From: Gammaproteobacteria bacterium
GTDB taxonomy: Bacteria; Pseudomonadota; Gammaproteobacteria; Xanthomonadales; Xanthomonadaceae
Reading direction: 5' to 3'
Length of the DNA: 38,255 bases
Assembly (NCBI GenBank): GCA_030431185.1
Contig: JAUIJO010000001.1
Location: 1 to 38,255 of the forward strand
Shown here piece after piece: positions 1-6,318 of this stretch. The position numbers were made by a program, and so were the translations under genes. The notes beneath the pieces are model-generated. The model was not told the origin of the DNA, searched no databases, and saw only the letters and a list, made by a program, of their open reading frames with translations. The number at the start of each line of letters is the position of its first letter. Within the stretch, counting starts at the first letter, position 1.

Positions 1-837
1 GGAGAACAGGTAGGGGCGTGAACGCTGGCGCAGCAGTTCGATCACTTCCCGCCGTGCGGTCGTGAAGCCACCGAGCGCACCGCCCATCGCCTTGCCGAGG
101 GTGCCGGTGATGATGTCGATGCGATCCAGCACGCCCTTCACTTCCGCCGAGCCCTTGCCGTTCGCCCCCAGGAAGCCGGTCGCGTGGCACTCGTCGATGT
201 GCACCAGCGCACCGTACTTGCGGGCCAGGTCGGTGATCCGGTCGAGCGGGGCGATGAAGCCGTCCATCGAGAACACGCCGTCGGTGGTGATCAGCTTGGT
301 CTTGCAACCGGCGGCGTCGGCGGCCTGCAACTGGGCCTCCAGGTCGGCCATGTCGCAGTTCGCGTAACGGAAGCGTTGCGCCTTGCACAGGCGCACGCCA
401 TCGATGATCGAGGCGTGGTTGAGCGCATCGGAGATGATCGCGTCGTCGGGGCCCAGCAAAGGCTCGAACAGGCCACCGTTGGCATCGAAGCAGGCGGCGT
501 AGAGGATGGTGTCCTCGGTGCCGAAGAAGTCGGCGATGGTCTGCTCGAGCTGTTTGTGGAGGTCCTGGGTGCCGCAGATGAAACGCACCGAGGCCATGCC
601 GAAGCCATGGCTGTCGAGCGCGTCCTTGGCCGCGGCGATCACGTCGGGATGGTCGGCGAGGCCCAGGTAGTTGTTGGCGCAGAAGTTCAGCACCGTCCGG
701 CCATCGGCGAGGGTGATCTCGGCGGACTGCGGGCTGGTGATGACGCGTTCGGCCTTGAACAGGCCCTGCTCGCGGATCGAGTCGAGCTCGGCGGCATAGT
801 GGGCGGTCAGCGAGGCGGGGGCGGTGTCGTTGGGCAT
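1..837 (-). CDS. kbl: Glycine C-acetyltransferase (2-amino-3-ketobutyrate CoA ligase), C-terminus cut by window edge
   Basis: This PLP-dependent enzyme cleaves 2-amino-3-ketobutyrate with CoA to glycine and acetyl-CoA, the second step of threonine breakdown after Tdh. The first 279 codons are present and the rest lies beyond the left edge. The sequence follows the alpha-oxoamine synthase fold: an NNYLG motif near the N-terminus, then HIDECHATGFLG, then TLGKAMGG, whose lysine (residue 249 here, near E. coli Lys244) should hold PLP. The start is the ATG at 837, preceded by GGAGA about 8 nt upstream. A TAGAAT -10-like box lies at 892-897 on the same strand. Its partner tdh is on the same strand about 0.9 kb upstream but separated by an opposing gene, so the two are not a simple operon. 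Identity is very confident. Confidence 0.96.
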   Translation of the reverse strand, partial: MPNDTAPASLTAHYAAELDSIREQGLFKAERVITSPQSAEITLADGRTVLNFCANNYLGLADHPDVIAAAKDALDSHGFGMASVRFICGTQDLHKQLEQTIADFFGTEDTILYAACFDANGGLFEPLLGPDDAIISDALNHASIIDGVRLCKAQRFRYANCDMADLEAQLQAADAAGCKTKLITTDGVFSMDGFIAPLDRITDLARKYGALVHIDECHATGFLGANGKGSAEVKGVLDRIDIITGTLGKAMGGALGGFTTARREVIELLRQRSRPYLFS

Positions 838-891
838 GGCGGTCTCCGGCGCGCACGGCGTGCCGCGCGTGGGTGTTCACTGGGAACGCCC

Positions 892-897
892 ATTCTA
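892..897 (-). promoter_or_regulatory. Candidate -10 box for kbl
   Basis: On the minus strand this reads TAGAAT, one mismatch from consensus, about 55 nt upstream of the kbl ATG. It is in the 117-bp divergent region shared with the membrane-protein gene. No convincing -35 was seen. Confidence 0.4.
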
Positions 898-942
898 TCG
901 GCTGGCGGCGCATGGCGCGGCCTTCGCGTCCCGCGCTTGGGC

Positions 943-948
943 TAGCAT
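943..948 (+). promoter_or_regulatory. Candidate -10 box directly before the 955 start (leaderless arrangement)
   Basis: TAGCAT sits exactly 6 nt before the ATG at 955, preceded by GGGC. There is no Shine-Dalgarno sequence. Transcription would begin at or next to the start codon, giving a leaderless mRNA. This is inference from spacing. Confidence 0.4.
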
Positions 949-954
949 CGACGG

Positions 955-1641
955 ATGCACCGCGCTGCCGACCCGCGTCGTACGGTGGCGCCACCGCCCT
1001 GGTGGCTGCCCTTGCTGTGTGCGTTGCTGCCCGTCCTGGCCGGCCACCTCGCCCTGTACCTGTCGGTGCGCGATGGGTGGATCCCCGGCTGCTCGCCGTA
1101 TGTCGAAGGATGCGTGTCGATCAGTCGTGCGGCGCGGCACGGTTGGGGCAACGCGGTGTTCAAGGCGCTGATGTGGCCCGCTGTGGTCCTGCAGGCGGCG
1201 TTCTGGTGGCGCACGCGCGGCTGGCTGCGCGACCGCACCGGCGACGACGCGCGGTTCGTGGGCGGCTGCGGCCTGGTCGCCGGCGTGTTCCTGGCGCTCT
1301 ACGTCGCCTTCCTGGGCAGCGAAGGCGAGGCGTACCAGTGGCTGCGCCGCTACGGCATCACCGTGTACTTCGGCGGGACCTTCCTGGCGCTCATGGCCGT
1401 ATTGCGGCGGATGGCGCGCGCCTGGCGCGACGCGGCGGCGTTCCCGGCGTTGCGCCTGGTCGCGGCGGGCATGCTGGCACTGGGTGTCGCAAGCGTGGTG
1501 GTCTCGGCGACGGTGGCCGAGCCCCTCGCACGCGACCATTGGGAGAACCGGCTGGAGTGGCAGCTCGGCCTGTGGCTCACCGCGATGTTCCTGGTGTTCG
1601 CGGTGGCCTGGTGGCGCGAGCGCGAGGCCCGCCCCGAGTAA
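955..1641 (+). CDS. Predicted multi-pass membrane protein, possibly CWH43/FRAG1-like
   Basis: The product is 228 residues. It has an N-terminal transmembrane segment after a short basic/proline stretch, a conserved-looking loop with two cysteines (CSPYVEGC followed by VSISRAA), and about four or five further hydrophobic segments ending in a Trp-rich helix and a charged tail. The VSIS-containing loop after the first helix recalls the FRAG1/DRAM/Sfk1 family, but I cannot confirm that by search. The gene lies between kbl and tdh on the opposite strand, diverging from kbl and converging on tdh, so a role in threonine catabolism is not implied. The ATG at 955 lacks a ribosome-binding site and follows a -10-like box by 6 nt. 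Coding is well supported; function is unknown. Confidence 0.8.
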   Translation: MHRAADPRRTVAPPPWWLPLLCALLPVLAGHLALYLSVRDGWIPGCSPYVEGCVSISRAARHGWGNAVFKALMWPAVVLQAAFWWRTRGWLRDRTGDDARFVGGCGLVAGVFLALYVAFLGSEGEAYQWLRRYGITVYFGGTFLALMAVLRRMARAWRDAAAFPALRLVAAGMLALGVASVVVSATVAEPLARDHWENRLEWQLGLWLTAMFLVFAVAWWREREARPE

Positions 1642-1717
1642 AGGAACCGAGCGTCCCCCGACCCGTAACCCGGGGCCGGGGCGGCGGCGTCCGCGGAGGA
1701 CCGCGATCAGGCCGAGA

Positions 1718-2740
1718 TCAGTTCCAGCTCAGCACGACCTTGCCGGACTTGCCCGATTCCATCAGGTCGAAGCCCTCCTGGAAATCGTCGATGGGCAACT
1801 GGTGCGTGAGCACCTTGCCGAGCGGGAAGCCCCCCAGCACCAGCTGGGTCATCTTGTACCAGGTCTCGTACATCTTCCGGCCGTAGATGCCGTGCAGGGT
1901 GAGCCCCTTGAAGATGATCTTGTCCCAGTCGACACCGGCGCCCTTGGGCATGATGCCCAGCATCGCGATCCTGCCGCCGTGGTACATGCAGTCGAGCATG
2001 TCGCCGAAGGCGCGCGGGTTCCCGCTCATCTCCAGGCCGACGTCGAAGCCTTCCATGTGCAGGTCGGCCATCACGTCCTTGAGTGACGTGTTGGCGACGT
2101 TGACCACCCGGGTCGCGCCCATGTCGGCGGCGAGCTTGAGGCGGTAGTCGTTGATGTCGGTCACGACCACGTTGCGGGCGCCGATGTGCTTGCAGATGCC
2201 CGCGGCGATCACGCCGATGGGGCCGGCGCCGGTGATCAGGACGTCCTCGCCGACGACGTCGAACTCCAGCGCGCAGTGCGCGGCGTTGCCATAGGGGTCG
2301 AAGAAGGCCGCCAGTTCGCTCGGGATCTGGTCGGGGATCGGCCACAGGTTGCTGGCGGGCATCACCATGTACTCGGCGAACGCGCCGTCGCGGTTGACGC
2401 CGATACCCACGGTGTTGGGGCACAGGTGCTGGCGGCCGGCGCGGCAGTTGCGGCAGTGGCCGCATACGATGTGGCCTTCGGCCGACACGCGCTGGCCGAC
2501 CCGGTAGCCGGTGACGGCGGCGCCGATTTCCACGATGCGCCCGACGAATTCATGGCCGATCACCAGGCCCGGCTCGATCGTGCGCTGGCTCCACTCGTCC
2601 CACAGGTAGATATGCAGGTCGGTGCCGCAGATCGCGGTCTTCTCGAGCTTGATCAGCACGTCGTTGGGGCCTGGCACCGGCACCGGGACGTCTTCCATCC
2701 AGATGCCCTTGCCGGCTTCGCGCTTGACCAGGGCTTTCAT
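1718..2740 (-). CDS. tdh: L-threonine 3-dehydrogenase
   Basis: This zinc-dependent medium-chain dehydrogenase oxidises threonine to 2-amino-3-ketobutyrate with NAD+, feeding Kbl. The protein aligns along its whole length with E. coli Tdh: KTAICGTDLHIY with the catalytic-zinc Cys, GHEFVG, the structural-zinc cysteines in HIVCGHCRNCRAG...HLC, the Rossmann motif GAGPIGVIAAG, and the VVLSWN end. I chose the ATG at 2740 (MKALVK, 340 residues) because it matches the family start and length. In-frame ATGs at 2743 and 2752 are possible. The ATG at 2797 is unlikely because it is part of a TATAATG promoter element. The upstream neighbour on the same strand is a CadC-like regulator, which could influence it, but nothing here proves that. 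Confidence 0.96.
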   Translation of the reverse strand: MKALVKREAGKGIWMEDVPVPVPGPNDVLIKLEKTAICGTDLHIYLWDEWSQRTIEPGLVIGHEFVGRIVEIGAAVTGYRVGQRVSAEGHIVCGHCRNCRAGRQHLCPNTVGIGVNRDGAFAEYMVMPASNLWPIPDQIPSELAAFFDPYGNAAHCALEFDVVGEDVLITGAGPIGVIAAGICKHIGARNVVVTDINDYRLKLAADMGATRVVNVANTSLKDVMADLHMEGFDVGLEMSGNPRAFGDMLDCMYHGGRIAMLGIMPKGAGVDWDKIIFKGLTLHGIYGRKMYETWYKMTQLVLGGFPLGKVLTHQLPIDDFQEGFDLMESGKSGKVVLSWN

Positions 2741-2795
2741 CATCTGACTCATCGACACCAGCCGCTCGCGGCGGCCCTTTGAAGGACGGTCTCCC

Positions 2796-2801
2796 ATTAT
2801 A
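2796..2801 (-). promoter_or_regulatory. Candidate -10 box (TATAAT) for tdh
   Basis: The minus strand reads an exact TATAAT, in GATATAATGGG. It implies a start of transcription near 2789 and a leader of roughly 35-50 nt before the tdh start. It also argues that the longest possible reading frame, beginning at 2797, is not the real gene start. The -35 region is GC-rich and not recognisable. Confidence 0.5.
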
Positions 2802-2834
2802 TCGGTTGGGATGCAGCGGGGCCCCGGGGCGGGA

Positions 2835-5690
2835 TCAGGGCATATCGGTGCCCTTCAGGCTGTGGGCGGCGGGCGGCATCATCCAGTCGGCGGACACGCC
2901 ACGCAGGCCGGTACGGGCGACCAGCGACATGCGCGCAGTCCGCGCGGACGTGGCGTCGCCTTCGTCCGGGAGCGCACCCAGCGCGCGCAACTGGACCAGT
3001 ACGTCCTGGCGCGTCTCGGCCTGGCTCGCCAGCGTGCGCAGCAGCGTGTTCGCGCCCTGGCCGTCGCCGGCCAGGCGGGCCAGCCCGGCTTCCACCAGGT
3101 CGATCCTCTGGTCGACCAGCCAGACGGGTTCGGGCAGGCTGGCGCGCGCGGCGCGGGCGAGGCGGCGCGCATCGTCGGCGTCGCCACGCGCCAGGGCCAG
3201 CTCGGCCAGCCCGGCCTGCGCCATCGCCGCCAACATGCCGTAGCCGGCCCGCTGCACCTCCGGCAGTACCTCCCGGTTGAGGCGCTCGGCCAGGTCGCGC
3301 TCGCCGGCGGCGGCCAGGAGGGGCGCGATCTCCAGCTTGAGGATCCAGCGGCCGGGCGCGGTGTCCAGCTCCGGGAGCTTGTCCAGGGCGCGATGCAGGC
3401 CGGCCAGCGCCGCCTGCGGATCACCGGTGTCCAGGTCGATCTCGGCAAGGCCGATGATGGCCACCAGCGCCAGGGCGGGGTCGGTGTCGGGGCAGCGGGC
3501 ATAGCTCGCCCGCGCCGCGGTCGGGTCGCCCATCGTGGTCTGGATCTGCCCGCTGGCGCAGGCGTAGCGATCCTTGACCGACTGCGACGGAGCGGGGAGG
3601 CCGGGATCGTCGAGCCGGGTACGACCGCGCTCGGCGGCCGCCAGCGCACGGGCATTGTGCCCCCGCATCTGGTCGATGAAGACTTCGAACAGGCGCGCCC
3701 AGGTGACCAGCTCGCCCTGCTGGTCTTCGTCGACCATGCGGGCGATCCGCTCGCCCGCCGGGGTGAAGCGCCCCTGCAGGTATTCCTCGTTGAGCAGGTC
3801 GCGTTCGATCGCCGCGGTGCTCCACGGGTCGTCCATCGATTCGGCCACGGCCATGGCCTGCATCAGCCGCTTTCGATAGCGCTCGATGTCGCCGGCGCGA
3901 TACTGCTGGAAGGCCGCGGCGCGCAACGCGCTCAACTCGAGTTGCAACTGGCCGGCGGCGCGCGCCTGCGCCAGCCATTCGTCCAGGTAGCGGTACTGCG
4001 CCTTCGGCGGCCCGAGCACCTCGCCCAGGAAGCGTGCCCGCAACGCGGAGAACGCGTCGCCGGCCTGTTCGAACTGGCGCGCGGCCGCCTCGAACGCGGC
4101 GCGGGTGTCGCGGTCGGGTTCGGTGTCGACCTGGAGTTGCGCGAGAAGCATCAGCGTGTGCCCGCGGTCGTAGGCCCATTCCTCCCCCGCGGCGGCGGCC
4201 AGCGCGTCCGCCTTGCGTGCGCTCTCCAGCGCGGCCTCGAAGTCGCCCAGCGGGGCCTGGAAGATCGCCCGGTTGAACCACTTCTGCACCTCCATCGACG
4301 CCGGCAGCGGCCGGTCCCAGATCGGCCGTTCCATGATCGCCAGCGCATCGGCGAAGCGTCCGGCGCGGCCCAGCGCGCGGGCCTGCTGCTGCGCGAACCC
4401 GGTCTGGTCGGGATAGCGTTCCGCAAGCCGGCCGTACGCGTCCGCGGCGGCGACATGATCGCTCGAGAGCGCCAGCCGTTGGGCCTGCAGCAGCGAGTCG
4501 GCCTCGCTGGACATGGGTTGCAGCAGGCGGCGTGCGGTCTCCAGGTGCTCGCGGGCTTCCGGCAAGCGGCCCAGGGTGGCCTGGGCGCGCGCGAGGTGCA
4601 GGTGGCCCAGGGCGAAACCGGGTGCCTCGCGGACCAGCGCCGCGCCGGCCTCCACGGCGTCGTTCCAGTGGTGGGCACGTCGCGCGCGCTCCAGGGCGAG
4701 GAAGCCCATCGCGGCCTCGGGCGTCGCCTGGAGCGTGGGCCAGGGCTGTGCGGGACGGGACGGATACAGGACCTCGAGGACGTTGTCCGACAGCCGGTCC
4801 ACCAGCGCCGCCATGTCCCGGGCATCGCCTTCCTGCTGCAGCCTCTGGACCTTGCCGTCCTTTTCGAACCGGGCGCGCACGAGGCGTCGCGCCGGGTCCC
4901 GCGGGGCCGGGCCCGAAAACAACAGCACAACGGTGTTGTGGGCTTGCGCGGTGGGGTCGGCGGCCAGGTGGGCCGGGCTCAGTACCGTGACGTCGGGCAG
5001 GGAGGAGAGCTTCCAGCCCAGCCACGCGTCGAGAAGCTCGAGCGTGGCGGCGTCGGCGGCGTCCCGCCCCGGGTCTTCGACCCGGATCAGCGTGACCGAC
5101 GCGGGCACGCCGGCCGTGGCGCCACCCGGACCCGGGCGCGTGGAGATCCACCACGCCAGGCCGGCGAGGAGGAGCAGGGCGGTGGCCACCAGTGCCAGGC
5201 GCACGGCGACGCGCTTCCGGGCCGGCGCGATGGGCCTGGCCTCGATGGAGGGGGCCGCGTCCGCGGCAGGCTCGCGGGCGCCTGCCCCCGCCCCGGCCGG
5301 GCGGTCCGCCGCGTCGGGGACCGCAAGGGTCTGGACGGCCTCGATGGGATGGGGCGGTTCGAACACGTAGCCCTGCTTTGAGCGCGTCCGGATCCACGCC
5401 TTGTGCTCTTCACCCAGCGCCTTGCGCAGCACGCTGATGCTCTGCGACAGGTTGGCGTCCTCGACGATGACCCCCGCCCAGACGCGGCGGAGCAGGGCTT
5501 CGCGCGTGTGGAGCTGGTGCGGCTCGGCCGCGAGCAGCATCAATACGTCGAACACGCGCTGCGGCAATTCGGTCTCGCCCCGCGCATGCGCGACGCGACG
5601 CAATGCCAGGTCCACCACGACGTCGCCGATGCGCAGGAAACGGATGCGCGGTGGCCACGACGGCAGGCTGGTCTCAGGAACTTCCGGCAT
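2835..5690 (-). CDS. CadC-like membrane-anchored winged-helix regulator with TPR-like periplasmic region
   Basis: The product is 951 residues if it starts at the ATG at 5690, which follows a G-rich ribosome-binding-like stretch (AGTGGGGG); a longer frame reaches 5786. Residues about 17-113 are an OmpR/PhoB-type winged-helix DNA-binding domain (QRVFDVLMLLAAEP, VWAGVIVEDANLSQSISVLRKALGE, RTRSKQGYVFE). A Pro/Ala linker follows, then one transmembrane helix at about 163-182. The remaining roughly 750 residues are an Ala/Leu-rich series of helical repeats resembling TPRs (for example FALGHLHLARAQATLGRLPEAREHLETA). There is no receiver domain, so it is a one-component sensor of the ToxR/CadC type with DNA binding in the cytoplasm and the repeats in the periplasm. 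Such proteins are common in this family; ligand and targets are unknown. tdh lies downstream on the same strand. Confidence 0.9.
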   Translation of the reverse strand: MPEVPETSLPSWPPRIRFLRIGDVVVDLALRRVAHARGETELPQRVFDVLMLLAAEPHQLHTREALLRRVWAGVIVEDANLSQSISVLRKALGEEHKAWIRTRSKQGYVFEPPHPIEAVQTLAVPDAADRPAGAGAGAREPAADAAPSIEARPIAPARKRVAVRLALVATALLLLAGLAWWISTRPGPGGATAGVPASVTLIRVEDPGRDAADAATLELLDAWLGWKLSSLPDVTVLSPAHLAADPTAQAHNTVVLLFSGPAPRDPARRLVRARFEKDGKVQRLQQEGDARDMAALVDRLSDNVLEVLYPSRPAQPWPTLQATPEAAMGFLALERARRAHHWNDAVEAGAALVREAPGFALGHLHLARAQATLGRLPEAREHLETARRLLQPMSSEADSLLQAQRLALSSDHVAAADAYGRLAERYPDQTGFAQQQARALGRAGRFADALAIMERPIWDRPLPASMEVQKWFNRAIFQAPLGDFEAALESARKADALAAAAGEEWAYDRGHTLMLLAQLQVDTEPDRDTRAAFEAAARQFEQAGDAFSALRARFLGEVLGPPKAQYRYLDEWLAQARAAGQLQLELSALRAAAFQQYRAGDIERYRKRLMQAMAVAESMDDPWSTAAIERDLLNEEYLQGRFTPAGERIARMVDEDQQGELVTWARLFEVFIDQMRGHNARALAAAERGRTRLDDPGLPAPSQSVKDRYACASGQIQTTMGDPTAARASYARCPDTDPALALVAIIGLAEIDLDTGDPQAALAGLHRALDKLPELDTAPGRWILKLEIAPLLAAAGERDLAERLNREVLPEVQRAGYGMLAAMAQAGLAELALARGDADDARRLARAARASLPEPVWLVDQRIDLVEAGLARLAGDGQGANTLLRTLASQAETRQDVLVQLRALGALPDEGDATSARTARMSLVARTGLRGVSADWMMPPAAHSLKGTDMP

Positions 5691-5800
5691 CGAACCCCCA
5701 CTGCGTGTCAGGACAGCTGTCTCCGGCGACCGTTCCAGGCGAACCGGACCGGTGCGCATGGCGGCGCAGGCGCGGGAGCCCGGCACCGACGCGTTCCCTG

Positions 5801-5835
5801 ACAGTCATGGGCCCCCTTGCCCGAGCCATGACTGT
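5801..5835. repeat. Perfect 10-bp inverted repeat upstream of the CadC-like gene
   Basis: ACAGTCATGG at 5801-5810 and CCATGACTGT at 5826-5835 are exact reverse complements separated by 15 nt. The element is 111 bp upstream of the CadC-like start. It could be an operator for a dimeric regulator or an RNA hairpin; there is no T-run next to it, so it is not a standard terminator. Confidence 0.6.
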
Positions 5836-6193
5836 GCCACCCCCCGGCGGCCCCGGCCAGTGGTGGACGCGGGCGTGGAGGTCCCGGAAGGGGGGCGATC
5901 GGCGTTCATCGCCGTGGTGGGCTTGGATATCAATGCCTTGCGGTGGGGGCGCTTTAGAAAAATTGAGTTCTTTTTAGCGCCGGAACGAGGCTTTGTCGTC
6001 GTCGATCGGCCCTTAATCGGCCCGGGCCTGGAGCAGGCGACCGCCGGAAGCGCGGGGCGCGTGACCGCCCGCGACGCCGGCCGGGTCGACGTCCCGCGAC
6101 GGGCCCGCCGGCGCTCCCATGGATGTTGCCGGCGTCGCTCCGGCCGCCGGATGCGGAGGGGCGACGCCTTCAATGCGTGTCTGCGGCATTGTT
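5836..6193. other. Gene-poor intergenic stretch, possible untranslated transcript
   Basis: No open frame here has convincing protein-like composition or a ribosome-binding site. It holds the AT-rich island at 5948-5981 and a near-tandem CGGCCC-TTAAT-CGGCCC around 6010. It ends in a strong rightward terminator at 6194. A small RNA is one explanation for that terminator, but I could not find a convincing promoter. Confidence 0.3.
5948..5981. other. AT-rich island flanked by a hexamer inverted repeat
   Basis: GGCGCT (5948-5953) and AGCGCC (5976-5981) bracket 22 nt that are almost all A/T, including AGAAAAATT and TTCTTTTT. This is conspicuous in DNA of about 70% GC. It could be a promoter or UP-like element, a protein-binding site or an imperfect hairpin. 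I cannot tell which. Confidence 0.4.
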
Positions 6194-6221
6194 CCCCGGC
6201 CCTGGCGGCCGGGGATTTTTT
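6194..6221 (+). terminator. Strong intrinsic terminator with no assigned gene
   Basis: CCCCGGCC (6194-6201) pairs perfectly with GGCCGGGG (6207-6214) around a CTGGC loop, followed by A and six T residues (6216-6221). It reads rightward. The nearest protein gene upstream on the plus strand is the one ending at 1641, so this probably ends an unannotated RNA or blocks read-through into the peptidase gene, whose -10 box is about 60 nt downstream. Confidence 0.75.
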
Positions 6222-6282
6222 CGCGGGCCCCACCCGGCACCGGGCCTGACTTTCGTCATGGCCGGCGTTCGGGCCCAGCCGG

Positions 6283-6288
6283 TACACT
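6283..6288 (+). promoter_or_regulatory. Candidate -10 box for the S46 peptidase gene
   Basis: TACACT lies 30 nt before the ATG at 6319 and upstream of its AGAAGGAG ribosome-binding site. The -35 is not clear. Confidence 0.35.
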
Positions 6289-6318
6289 CCCGGGTCGAAC
6301 AGCAGAAGGAGTGTGGGC

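Noticed and set aside
2741..2797. Longer N-terminus of tdh beginning at the ATG at 2797
   Set aside because: That ATG is part of a TATAATG promoter element and the extra residues are not family-like.
2811..5381. Long plus-strand open frame opposite the CadC-like gene (856 codons)
   Set aside because: It lacks any domain and has the Arg/Gly/Gln-rich composition expected of a complementary-strand shadow in GC-rich DNA; the minus-strand frame has a clear winged helix, membrane helix and repeats.
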